From: Sphingopyxis flava | GTDB lineage: Bacteria > Pseudomonadota > Alphaproteobacteria > Sphingomonadales > Sphingomonadaceae | Reading direction: 5' to 3' | Length of the DNA: 64,000 nt | NCBI RefSeq assembly: GCF_900168005.1 | Contig: NZ_FUYP01000001.1 | Span: 124,001-188,000, forward strand | The notes under the pieces: model-generated | Told to the model about the DNA's origin: nothing | The model's database searches: none | The model's input: the letters and a program-made list of their open reading frames with translations, nothing else | In this document: positions 16,434 to 24,461 of the stretch, piece by piece | Numbering within the stretch: the first letter of the stretch is position 1 | Layout of the letters: each line of letters opens with the position of its first letter | Program-made: the position numbers and the translations under genes

Positions 16434-17077
16434 TCGGATTGCGGCCGCGGCGCGCTGAGGAAGTCCGCCGCGCTGAAACCTTCGGGCGCGGCGATCTCGA
16501 CGATCGGGTCCTCGCGCGCGTCATACTCCATGCGCAGCGCGCGGGTGATCACCGCGTGCATGTCATAAAGGCAGGTGATGTAGGTGAATTCGAAAATCTG
16601 CTCATCGTTCCAGAAGGTCTTGAGCTTGTCGAACACCTCAAGCGGCACGCGTCCGCCGGCCTGGCTCAAGCAGTCAGCGTAGGCGAGGACCGCGCGCTCC
16701 TGCTCATTATAGCAGTCGGCGACAGTCCAGTAGGCGATGGCCGCGATCTTATCCTCGCTGACGCCGAGGCCGCGGAGCGACTTGCAATGCTGCGAAAAGA
16801 CGAACTGGCTGCCTTTGACCCAGCCGGCGCGCGTCTGGCCAAGCTCGCGAAGCACGGGGTCGATCGTGCGCGCCGGGTTGCGATAAACGGCAAAGCCCTT
16901 GACCGCATGCTCGAAAATATCGGGCGAGAGCGCAAAGACGGTCCACCAGTCGCCGGGCGTGCCCGTCGCGGTCCCGGGCTCCGCCACGGGGTCGCGGTCG
17001 CCAAACAGTCGGTTGTAATAGGCAAGGACGGTCTCGTCGGTGACCTCCGAGCGGGGAACTTGGCGAAGAACGGGCAT
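16430..17077 (-). CDS. Carboxymuconolactone decarboxylase family protein
   Basis: The 215-residue protein has the CMD/AhpD-like helical fold: ELGQTRAGWVKGSQFVFSQH followed by CKSLRGLGVSEDKIAAIAYW, then NEQERAVLAYADCLS and FWNDEQIFEFTYITCLYDM. The Cys-x-x-x-Cys pair of AhpD is absent; a single cysteine follows the histidine. The start at 17077 has CTGAGGAG before it. Members decarboxylate, reduce peroxides or act on lactones, and the adjacent lactonase fits the carboxymuconolactone theme, but an exact reaction cannot be claimed. Confidence 0.82.
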   Translation of the reverse strand: MPVLRQVPRSEVTDETVLAYYNRLFGDRDPVAEPGTATGTPGDWWTVFALSPDIFEHAVKGFAVYRNPARTIDPVLRELGQTRAGWVKGSQFVFSQHCKSLRGLGVSEDKIAAIAYWTVADCYNEQERAVLAYADCLSQAGGRVPLEVFDKLKTFWNDEQIFEFTYITCLYDMHAVITRALRMEYDAREDPIVEIAAPEGFSAADFLSAPRPQSE

Positions 17078-17087
17078 CGAAAACTCC

Positions 17088-17483
17088 TCAGGCGTTTGCA
17101 AATTTGCGGAACTCGGCGACGTGCGCTGAATCGAAATATTCGTCGAGACGGGTGATCTTGCCATCCACGACCTTGCACACGATTGCGCAGGGGAGGCGCA
17201 CCGCGCCATCGTCGTGAACGCGCCGCCCCTTGAGGACGTGCTGCTGAACGAAGCCGCCGGGAAAAACGGCAAGCCGCCGCTCGGCATATTCGCGGTCCTT
17301 GATCCGCGCGACCATGCCGGTCAGCGTCTCGGCCGTCTGCGCAGGGGTGACGATCTTCTCATCGGTATTGTGCCAGATTTCGGCATCGGGGGTGAAGCTA
17401 TTGCGCATCGCATCGATATCGCCTGCCTCGATCGCGTCGAAGAAGCGCGTCGCCATCGTCCGGATATCGTCGAGTTCCGCCAT
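17088..17483 (-). CDS. SnoaL-like/NTF2-fold protein (small)
   Basis: The 131-residue protein shows the SnoaL signature: ATRFFDAIEAGDIDAMRNSF, then TPDAEIWHNTDE, a middle REYAERRLAVFPGGFVQQHV and a last strand CKVVDGKITRLDEYFDSA. The start at 17483 was preferred to an upstream TTG because AAAGGAAAG lies just before it. It sits between an SDR and a CMD gene with gaps of about ten bases. A pocket protein that dehydrates or isomerises an intermediate is plausible. Confidence 0.8.
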   Translation of the reverse strand: MAELDDIRTMATRFFDAIEAGDIDAMRNSFTPDAEIWHNTDEKIVTPAQTAETLTGMVARIKDREYAERRLAVFPGGFVQQHVLKGRRVHDDGAVRLPCAIVCKVVDGKITRLDEYFDSAHVAEFRKFANA

Positions 17484-17494
17484 GATCTTTCCTT

Positions 17495-18382
17495 TCAAGC
17501 TTTAGCGCCGAACATCCGGCCGCCGTTGGCCCTGATCAGTCCGTCTATATCGTCGCCCTTATATGCTGGGTCGGCCGAGGGGCCGAAGGCAGCGAGCATA
17601 TCCTGCGTCACCAGTTCGGCCATCGCCTTCCATTCGGGATGGGTGAAAATCCAATATTCGCCCTTTTCAATCGCCTCGACGACGCGCGCTGCGATCCGGT
17701 CCGGCGACATGCCGCCAGCGAGAACGCCCTGCATCGCCTGGCTGGTCGCTGCCGCCTTGCCGATTTCCTGGCGCGCCGGGCGCAGATTGCGCGTTGTCTC
17801 GACGATCCGCGTCGCGGACATCCCCGGCATCAACACCGAGATATCGACCGAGCTTTCGGCCAGTTCGTTGCGAAGCGCCATCGCAATGCCAAGCGTTGCA
17901 TATTTGGAACTGATATAGGCGACCGAGATGGGAGGCGGCACAATCGCAACCATCGAGGAGGTCATGACAAGATGGCTGGGCTCGCCGCTCGCCTTCATGT
18001 CGCCGAGGAAGGTGCGGCAGGCATAAAGATGCGCGTGCGCGTTTACCGCATAGTTCCAGCGCCACACCTCGGTGTCATATTGCTCAAACGGTCCCGATCC
18101 GCCGCCGACACCGGCATTGCTGAACAGGATTCGCACCGCGCCGAAATCGCGCGCTGCATCACCCGCCTTCGCCCAGCTCGCCTCATCGGTTACGTCAAGC
18201 TCGACGCCGAGCGCGTCGCGTCCTTCGGCGCGAAGACCGTCCGCGGCCGCCCGCGCACCGGCGCCGTCGATGTCGGCCAGAATGACGCGCGCGCCCCTCG
18301 CGCCCAGCGCGCGCGCCGTGGCAAGACCGATCCCGCTCGCAGCGCCCGTGATGAACGCGGTCTTTCCGCGCACCTTGGTCAT
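17495..18382 (-). CDS. Short-chain dehydrogenase/reductase (1)
   Basis: The 295-residue SDR has the cofactor motif TGAASGIGLATA (residues 11-22), the structural NAG in LFSNAGVGG, the catalytic serine in VMTSSMVAI and the Tyr-x-x-x-Lys in VAYISSKYA. An aspartate after the second strand (LADIDG) suggests NAD. The C-terminal tail is longer than in classical 250-residue SDRs. The ATG overlaps the stop of the upstream MFS gene by four bases. Substrate unknown; probably an alcohol intermediate. Confidence 0.9.
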   Translation of the reverse strand: MTKVRGKTAFITGAASGIGLATARALGARGARVILADIDGAGARAAADGLRAEGRDALGVELDVTDEASWAKAGDAARDFGAVRILFSNAGVGGGSGPFEQYDTEVWRWNYAVNAHAHLYACRTFLGDMKASGEPSHLVMTSSMVAIVPPPISVAYISSKYATLGIAMALRNELAESSVDISVLMPGMSATRIVETTRNLRPARQEIGKAAATSQAMQGVLAGGMSPDRIAARVVEAIEKGEYWIFTHPEWKAMAELVTQDMLAAFGPSADPAYKGDDIDGLIRANGGRMFGAKA

Positions 18383-19674
18383 TCAGCGAAATCCCTGTCG
18401 AGGTGGCGGGTCATTGCGAACTGCGCAAGACCCGCCGCGAGAGCGAAAGGAATGATCGTCATCAGCGCCCAGCGGAGGCTTTCATCGCCGTGGGCGGGCT
18501 TGAGTGCGTCGCTGACAACGCCAATGAACAGCGGGCCGAGGCCAAGGCCGACGATGTTGAACATCAGCATCAGCACAGCAGCGGCTGTCGCGCGGCTGCG
18601 CGGCGGGGTCAGGTTCTGGACCAGAGCCAGCGCGGGGGCGACATAGGCCGTGCAGGCCGCCATCGGAACCAGCATCAGCGCCAGCGAAATCTGCCAGCTG
18701 TCGACGAGCAGCGCGGCGGCGAAAGTCGGGATCAGCACCCCACTCGCGAGCGCCGGGATCGCGCCGTAGGCGCGCGGTGATCGCTTTGCGGCGTGGCTGA
18801 CGAGCCAGCCGCCACCCAAAATGCCGACACCAAAGGTGATGCCCGCGGCAGGGGCGAACCAGGTCGCCATCGCCTCGAGCGGCATGCCTTGCGTGCGCAT
18901 CAGGAAAGCGGGAATCCAGTTGAGCATGCCATAGCTTACAAAGGCGGCAAGGCCGCTGCCGATCATGACCATGCGCAGCGACGCGCGGCGCCAGAACATC
19001 GCGAGGCTCTGCGCGAAAGGAAGCGCTTCATCGGCAGTCTTTTGCGCGTCCATCGCGCCGCGGGCGGGTTCGCGCACCAGCCATATCAGGAGAGGCGCGA
19101 CGAGGATCCCCACGCCCCCGATGACCATGAAAGCGCCGCGCCAGCCGATATTGGCCGCCGCCCAGGCCCCGAACGCAGCCCCGACGAAAACGCCAAATGG
19201 ACCGTTGAGCGTGAAGAGACCGATTGCAAGCGGACGCTGCGCCGGTGGGTAGAGGTCGGCGATCACCGATAGCGACGGCGCGGTCCCCCCCGCCTCTCCC
19301 GCCCCGACACCGAAGCGCATCAAGGCAAGCTGCCAGAAGTTGGACACCATGCCGCACGCCGCGGTGAAACCGCTCCAGACGACGCACGCGATACCGATCA
19401 GCTTCACCCGGTTCCAGCGATCGGCGATCATCGCGACTGGGACGCCCATCGCGGCATAAAAGAGCGCAAAGGCCAGCCCGGTAAGCAGCCCGAACTGGGT
19501 ATCGCTGAACTGCATTTCGGCCCGGATCGGCTCGACGAGCACCGAAAGGAGCTGACGGTCGACGAAATTGATCGTGCCGACGAGAAACAGCATCGCAAGC
19601 GCGAGATTGCGCCGCACCGCGAGCGCGCCGCCCGATGGCACGGTACCCGCTTCGACCACCCCAGCCTGCGTCAT
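18379..19674 (-). CDS. MFS transporter, first gene of the seven-gene minus-strand operon
   Basis: The 431-residue protein has twelve predicted hydrophobic segments and the MFS signature MIADRWNRVKLIG between helices 2 and 3. INFVDRQLLSVLVEPIRAE in helix 1 is typical of the spinster/ACS-like MFS common in sphingomonads. ATG 19674 was chosen because GGGGAGAAGC precedes it. The operon continues through SDR, SnoaL, CMD, lactonase, GST and VOC genes to a terminator at 14.2 kb. The promoter TTGACA lies at 19739-19734 with the cluster palindrome in its spacer. Confidence 0.9.
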   Translation of the reverse strand: MTQAGVVEAGTVPSGGALAVRRNLALAMLFLVGTINFVDRQLLSVLVEPIRAEMQFSDTQFGLLTGLAFALFYAAMGVPVAMIADRWNRVKLIGIACVVWSGFTAACGMVSNFWQLALMRFGVGAGEAGGTAPSLSVIADLYPPAQRPLAIGLFTLNGPFGVFVGAAFGAWAAANIGWRGAFMVIGGVGILVAPLLIWLVREPARGAMDAQKTADEALPFAQSLAMFWRRASLRMVMIGSGLAAFVSYGMLNWIPAFLMRTQGMPLEAMATWFAPAAGITFGVGILGGGWLVSHAAKRSPRAYGAIPALASGVLIPTFAAALLVDSWQISLALMLVPMAACTAYVAPALALVQNLTPPRSRATAAAVLMLMFNIVGLGLGPLFIGVVSDALKPAHGDESLRWALMTIIPFALAAGLAQFAMTRHLDRDFAE

Positions 19675-19713
19675 GCTTCTCCCCATCTTTTCGATTCCGC
19701 GTCGCCGAAAATG

Positions 19714-19751
19714 CTTAGGTATTTAAGTTTATCTGTCAATGTGCTTTACGG
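19714..19751. promoter_or_regulatory. Cluster operator copy 4 and MFS promoter
   Basis: CTTAGGTATTTAAG at 19714-19727 is an imperfect palindrome of the cluster type. On the minus strand TTGACA (19739-19734) lies seven bases upstream of it, so the operator occupies the spacer and -10, as at copy 2. TGTCAA-N5-TTTACGG at 19734-19751 is a third, degenerate copy of the GTCAA-N5-TTGAC element. The divergent SDR gene starts at 19781. Confidence 0.5.
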
Positions 19752-19780
19752 TCAATCGACGGAGCGGAGAGAGGAACCCC

Positions 19781-20548
19781 ATGGATATCCAAGGCAAGAA
19801 GGCGATCGTGACGGGCGCGGCGAGCGGGATCGGGCGCGCAACCGCGATCATGCTGGCAGCGCGGGGCGCGGCCGAGATTGCGCTCGTCGACGTCAAGGAG
19901 GCCGCGCTCGCCGATACCGCGCGGCGGGTCGAGGCAGCGGGTTCTCGCGCGAGCGCCAACCTGCTCGATCTCGCCGACATTTGTGCGACCGAGGCGTGGT
20001 TTACCGCGCACGGCGACGTCGACATCCTGCACAACAACGCCGGCATCGTCTCGGGCCTTCCGCAATTCCCGGATGTCGACGCAGCGCGCATCCGCGCGAT
20101 CATCGATGTCAATCTGACGGCCTTGATCGCCGCGACACAGCTCGCGGTGCAGGCGATGCGCAGACGCGGCGGCGGCGTCATCGTCAACACCGTCTCGACC
20201 GTCGCGCTCGGCACGGGCTTTTATGACACCATGTACGCGACGACCAAGGCGGCGGTGATGATGTTCACCCGCTGCTGCGCGCCCTTAAAGGAAGAATGCG
20301 GTGTCCGCGTGGCGGGCATGCTCCCGGGTCTCGTCGACACGCCGATCCTTGATACCACCGGCGCTGGCGGCAAGTCGGAATGGATGAAGGCTGTTCTCGC
20401 AAATCATGAATCCTGCGCTCCTGAAGACATTGCCGAGGGCGTGATCGCGCTGATCGAGGACGACAGCCTCGCAGGCGGCGACTGGGTCGCGGTGCGGCGG
20501 CTCAACGGGAAAATCGACTATCAGTGGGGGCACGCGGACACCGGGTAG
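19781..20548 (+). CDS. Short-chain dehydrogenase/reductase (2)
   Basis: This 255-residue classical SDR has TGAASGIGRATA near the N-terminus, LHNNAGIVSG, the catalytic serine in NTVSTVALG and the YATTK motif (Tyr-x-x-x-Lys). LVDVKEA after strand two favours NAD. Start 19781 was preferred to an upstream in-frame ATG since GAGAGAGGA precedes it. It is transcribed alone, divergent from the MFS operon, and ends 30 bases before the convergent hydrolase gene. It would oxidise or reduce a pathway alcohol or ketone. Confidence 0.9.
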   Translation: MDIQGKKAIVTGAASGIGRATAIMLAARGAAEIALVDVKEAALADTARRVEAAGSRASANLLDLADICATEAWFTAHGDVDILHNNAGIVSGLPQFPDVDAARIRAIIDVNLTALIAATQLAVQAMRRRGGGVIVNTVSTVALGTGFYDTMYATTKAAVMMFTRCCAPLKEECGVRVAGMLPGLVDTPILDTTGAGGKSEWMKAVLANHESCAPEDIAEGVIALIEDDSLAGGDWVAVRRLNGKIDYQWGHADTG

Positions 20549-20578
20549 CCCCGCGCCTTCCACGGCTCGCGGCCTTGT

Positions 20579-21274
20579 CTAGCGTTCGATGAAGGCGCTC
20601 AGCAGCGGTTCCACGATCTCGGGTGCCTCGATTGTCGGCAGGTGGCCCGCTCCAGGCACGACCTCCAGCCGCGCTCCGGCGATGGCATCGCGGATCTCCT
20701 CATGATGCGCGCGGCTCGTGATGCCGTCCTTCTCGCCCCAAATAAGCAAGGTCGGCACCTCGATCTCGCCGAGGCGCGGGCGGCTGTCGATCCGACCCAT
20801 GATTGCACGCTGCTGTGCAAGGAACGTCTCGGCGCCCGTATCGGCGGCCATCTGACGCGCGATGCCGAGGAGGCGCTCGTCGCCGCGCTTCTCTTCGGGA
20901 AACAGGATCGGGATGCGTTCCTCGACAACTTGCGCAAACGCGCCGCGTTCGACAAGATCGATATAGCCCTGACGCCTCGCGGTCTGTGCCGGGCCATCTG
21001 CCGAGGCGAGCGTCGAGATAAGCGCGAGCTTGGCCACACGCTCGGGCGCATGGCGCATCACTTCAAAGGCGACGAAGCCCCCCATCGCGTGCGCGATGAG
21101 GATAAATTTTGCCGGCGCTTTGCCAAGCAGTCGCTGGGCAAATCCTGCAATGCTGTCGTCGCTCTGATTGTCAGCGATAATGATCTCGCGGTCCCGCCAG
21201 ACGTCGGCAAGGGGCTGCCAGACCGCATCGGTCAGAAGCTGGCCGGTAATGAGAACAATGGGAAGCGACATCAT
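20579..21274 (-). CDS. Alpha/beta hydrolase fold protein lacking the nucleophile serine
   Basis: The 231-residue protein follows the alpha/beta hydrolase pattern with VLITGQLLTDAVWQPLAD, a nucleophile elbow, WGEKDGIT (acid) and GAGHLPTIEAPE (histidine). At the elbow the usual GHSMGG reads AHAMGG, so Ala63 stands where the catalytic serine is expected. Simple ester hydrolysis is therefore doubtful; non-hydrolytic members of the fold act as lyases or cofactor-free enzymes. It is the last gene of the six-gene operon, overlapping the 2-hydroxyacid dehydrogenase by four bases. Confidence 0.8.
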   Translation of the reverse strand: MMSLPIVLITGQLLTDAVWQPLADVWRDREIIIADNQSDDSIAGFAQRLLGKAPAKFILIAHAMGGFVAFEVMRHAPERVAKLALISTLASADGPAQTARRQGYIDLVERGAFAQVVEERIPILFPEEKRGDERLLGIARQMAADTGAETFLAQQRAIMGRIDSRPRLGEIEVPTLLIWGEKDGITSRAHHEEIRDAIAGARLEVVPGAGHLPTIEAPEIVEPLLSAFIER

Positions 21275-22191
21275 ACCACCTGATGGAGAAGCCTATCGCC
21301 CGCAGCGAGGCGGCGGCAATTTTCGTGCGCAACCCGCAGACTGCGGCCAAGCGTTTCGGGCGTGAGCCAGGCAATATGCGGGGCGAGCACGGCGTTGGCG
21401 AGGCCGAAGAGCGGGTGGCCGCGCGGCAGGGGCTCTTCGGCGAACACATCGAGCCCGGCGCCGCGCAAATGACCCGAGGACAGCGCCTCGAGGAGTCTTG
21501 CTTCCGCGACAAGTTCGCCGCGCGCCGTGTTCACGAGCACCGCGCCCTTCTTCATCGCGAAGGGATCGATGCTGGCGCGCGTCTCGTCGGTGAGCGGAAT
21601 GTGCAGCGATACGATATCGCTTTCTCCAAGCAGCCGATCGAGCGGCCAAAATTCATAAGGCGCGTCGCGCGGGGAGCGCGCCGTATAGACGATCTTCGCC
21701 CCCAGGGCCGCTAGCGCAGGTGCCAAAAGCTGCGCCGAGTGGCCAAAGCCCACGAGCCCGACGGTGCGCCCGCCGATCTCACCGACCTGATCAAGTTCGC
21801 AAGGGTCCGCGCTCCACCCCTCGCCCGCCCGCGTGCGCGCGTCGAAGAAGCAAGTTCGGCGCAAGACGGCGAACATCAGCGAGAGCGCCATCTCGGCAAC
21901 CGCCTGGCTGTTCGTGCCCGGCATGTTGCAGACCGCGACGCCGTGCTCGCGCGCCGCATCGAGTGCGATCGTGTTGACGCCGACGCCAAGCTTCTGGATC
22001 AGCTTCAATTTCGGCGCCGAGGCAATGAATTCGGGCGTCACCGGGGTGAGGACATGAAGCAGCGCAGTGATGTCCGGGGCCACCGCGTCGAGCGGCGCCG
22101 CCTCGTCGACATGGACGACGACGCCGGACCCGAAAATCGCATCCACCGCCTCGCGAAAGCCCGGGCTTGGACGGGCGTGCAGAACGATCAT
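21271..22191 (-). CDS. D-2-hydroxyacid dehydrogenase family protein
   Basis: The 306-residue protein has the family core: the nucleotide fold GLVGFGHSAQLLAPAL (GxGxxA in place of GxGxxG), the catalytic arginine in VNTARGELV, the glutamate in DVFAEEPL and the histidine in LAPHIAWLT. These enzymes interconvert 2-oxo and D-2-hydroxy acids with NAD(P). ATGA overlaps join it to the enolase-like gene before and the hydrolase after. In this operon it could reduce or oxidise the 2-oxo acid formed after kinase and enolase steps; that order is inference. Confidence 0.88.
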   Translation of the reverse strand: MIVLHARPSPGFREAVDAIFGSGVVVHVDEAAPLDAVAPDITALLHVLTPVTPEFIASAPKLKLIQKLGVGVNTIALDAAREHGVAVCNMPGTNSQAVAEMALSLMFAVLRRTCFFDARTRAGEGWSADPCELDQVGEIGGRTVGLVGFGHSAQLLAPALAALGAKIVYTARSPRDAPYEFWPLDRLLGESDIVSLHIPLTDETRASIDPFAMKKGAVLVNTARGELVAEARLLEALSSGHLRGAGLDVFAEEPLPRGHPLFGLANAVLAPHIAWLTPETLGRSLRVAHENCRRLAAGDRLLHQVV

Positions 22192-23486
22192 GCGGCCACC
22201 CGGCCGATGGCCCCGGCGAAGGCCGAGAAGCCCGCAAATTCAGCGTCGGGACCCACCGCCTCCTCGATGCGCAGCATTTCGTTCCACTTCGCCATGCGCT
22301 CGGAACGAGTGAAGCTGCCGACCTTCAACTGGCCGGCGTCCCAGCCGGTTGCGAGATGCGCTATGGTGACATCCTCGCTTTCACCCGAGCGCGCGGAGAC
22401 GATCGTGCCCCAGCCGCGCGCGGCCGCGGCATCGAGCGCTGCCCTGGCCTCGGTCACGGTCCCCACCTGATTGACCTTGATCAGCGCTGCGTTGCACACC
22501 TCGGCCTCGGCGGCGCGTTCGACGCGGGCTGCATTGGTGACGAGCACATCGTCGCCGATGATCTGGACCCGATCGCCGATCTCGGCAGTGACGGCGGCCA
22601 TCGTCGTCCAGTCGTCCTGGCCTGCAGGATCCTCGATCGACAGGATCGGATAGCGCTGCGCCCATTCGACAATCCGCGCGGCCATCGCTTCGCCCGAGAG
22701 GCGTCCCTCATCGAGCGCGAGCTCATACCCGCCCGCATCGCCAAGCTCGTTCGCCGCGATGTCGAGCGAGATGAACACCTCCTCGCCCGGGCGGTGCCCG
22801 CTCGCCTCGATCGCCTTCGTCAGCGTATCGAGCGCATCCTCATTCGAGGCAAAATTGGGCCACCAGCCACCCTCATCGGCGACGCCCGAAAGGGGCCCCT
22901 TTGCTTCCATCAGGCGCCCGGCCGCGCGATAGACGTCGCCGGTGATCTCGAGCGCGCGGCGAAAGCTTCCGGCTTTTGGACACATGACCATGAAATCCTG
23001 TACGTCGGTGCGGCGCCCAGCGTGCGCGCCGCCCCCGAAAATCTGGATCTCGGGGAGCGGGATGCGCACTTTCGCGCTCTTCGCAAGATAGCGCCACAGC
23101 GGTTCGCGCGCATGGGCGGCGGCGGCATGGAGCACGGCCATTGAAACCGCGACGATGGCATTGGCGCCGAGCCGCGCCTTGTTGGTGGTATTGTCGAGCG
23201 CGCACAGAGCCGCATCGATCGCGGCCTGGTCGCCCGCGTCCATGCCCGCGAGAGCATGCGCGATCTCCGATCCGATGCCGGCAACCGCGCGATTGACGCC
23301 AAAGCCGCCAAAGGCCGTGCCGCCATCGCGAAGATCGATCGCCTCGTGCGCACCGCGCGAGGCGCCCGCGGGCGCAATAGCGCGGCCCACGGCGCCCGAC
23401 TGAAGGAGCACCTCGGCCTCGACGGTGGGCCTGCCGCGCGAATCCCAAAGCTGGCGACCGGTGACAGAGGCGATACGCGAGGTCAT
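22188..23486 (-). CDS. Divergent enolase-family protein in a catabolic operon
   Basis: The 432 residues align along the whole of enolase: QLWDSRGRPTVEAEV, the mobile loop GASRG (Ser43), His155 (GGAHAG), Glu205 (ADEGGWWPN), metal ligands near Asp242, Glu285 and Asp312, the base Lys337 (LIKVNQVGT) and Lys388 (GQLKVG). Three normally fixed positions differ: the histidine of SHRSGE is alanine (SARSGE, Ala365), the glutamate of QEFM is aspartate (Asp164), and GASTG reads GASRG. A non-glycolytic substrate is suggested. Start 23486 overlaps the kinase stop by four bases and has AAGGA before it. Confidence 0.85.
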   Translation of the reverse strand: MTSRIASVTGRQLWDSRGRPTVEAEVLLQSGAVGRAIAPAGASRGAHEAIDLRDGGTAFGGFGVNRAVAGIGSEIAHALAGMDAGDQAAIDAALCALDNTTNKARLGANAIVAVSMAVLHAAAAHAREPLWRYLAKSAKVRIPLPEIQIFGGGAHAGRRTDVQDFMVMCPKAGSFRRALEITGDVYRAAGRLMEAKGPLSGVADEGGWWPNFASNEDALDTLTKAIEASGHRPGEEVFISLDIAANELGDAGGYELALDEGRLSGEAMAARIVEWAQRYPILSIEDPAGQDDWTTMAAVTAEIGDRVQIIGDDVLVTNAARVERAAEAEVCNAALIKVNQVGTVTEARAALDAAAARGWGTIVSARSGESEDVTIAHLATGWDAGQLKVGSFTRSERMAKWNEMLRIEEAVGPDAEFAGFSAFAGAIGRVAA

Positions 23487-24460
23487 GCTAAGGTCCTTTT
23501 CCATTGAGAGACAAGCGCGTCGGCGGCTTTGGGCGCGAGGATCAGGGCGCGCGCCTGGTCACGCACAATGCGCCTGAGTTCAGGGTCGGTAAGATAGGGT
23601 GCGGGCGATTTGCCCGCGACGCGGGCGAGAAGGAGGGCCGCGGTGAGCTTGCCCGCCCGCAGCAGCAAATCATCGGCATCCTCCCAGTCGATTCGGGCGC
23701 GATAGGCCGCAACGAGCGTTGCTGCCGCCTCGTTGAGGCGCGCATCGTCCGACCAGACCGCCTTCAAGAGCAGGTGCGTCGCGCAGAAACCAAGGTCGAA
23801 GGCGGGGTCCCCATAGACCGCGCACTCAGCGTCGAGAAACACCGGGCCCTTCGCGCTGACGAGGATATTCTTGGGGCTGACGTCACCGTGGACGAGCGCA
23901 ATCTTGCGCGAGGCAAGGTCGCCAGCGAGCGCGCTGAGCGCGGGCGATAATTCTTCATCATGCTGCGCGACATGGAGCAGGAAGGGATCGATGCGCAGCG
24001 CTGCGAACATCGCGTCGTTGGGAAAGGCCGCGCGGTCGCTCGCGCTCGCCGCCGTCGCGGCGTGGACCGCAGCGATGCCCTCGCCGACCTGCGCGGCAAA
24101 GCCGCTGTCGATGCGCCCCGCCATCAATTCGTCCTTCCACACCGGGCAGCCGGGAAGGAAGCGCATCGCAAAGGCGTGACCGGGCAGTTCAGCCAGCACC
24201 TCGGGCGCGATCGCGGGATTGACCTTGCGGGCGCGCCTGAGCCAGCGAACCTCGCTCGTCCCGCGCTCGACGGGTGCGTGCCAATCGGCGGCGACGCGAA
24301 GCTGCGCAAGCGGACGTTTCACGACGATCGGGCCCGAGGGCGTGTCGGCCTTCCAGACATCGCACGAGACGCCGCCGGTCAGCGGCGTGAGGACGAGGTC
24401 GCCCTCGCCCGCGAGCCCTGCGGCGCGCAATTGCTCGGCGATGTCGGCGCTCGCCGTCAC
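23483..24460 (-). CDS. APH-family small-molecule kinase
   Basis: The 325-residue protein is a phosphotransferase of the aminoglycoside/choline kinase fold. LTGGVSCDVWKAD and IVVKRP give the nucleotide lysine region, VHGDVSPKNIL the catalytic loop with Asp and Asn, and FLDAECAVYGDPAFDLG the metal-binding segment. Such kinases phosphorylate hydroxyl groups of small molecules. GTG 24460 was chosen because it follows the upstream hydrolase stop and GGGAG lies ten bases before. It is followed, with overlap, by the enolase-like gene, so it may make the phosphorylated substrate for that enzyme. Confidence 0.82.
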   Translation of the reverse strand: MTASADIAEQLRAAGLAGEGDLVLTPLTGGVSCDVWKADTPSGPIVVKRPLAQLRVAADWHAPVERGTSEVRWLRRARKVNPAIAPEVLAELPGHAFAMRFLPGCPVWKDELMAGRIDSGFAAQVGEGIAAVHAATAASASDRAAFPNDAMFAALRIDPFLLHVAQHDEELSPALSALAGDLASRKIALVHGDVSPKNILVSAKGPVFLDAECAVYGDPAFDLGFCATHLLLKAVWSDDARLNEAAATLVAAYRARIDWEDADDLLLRAGKLTAALLLARVAGKSPAPYLTDPELRRIVRDQARALILAPKAADALVSQWKRTLA

Positions 24461-24461
24461 G

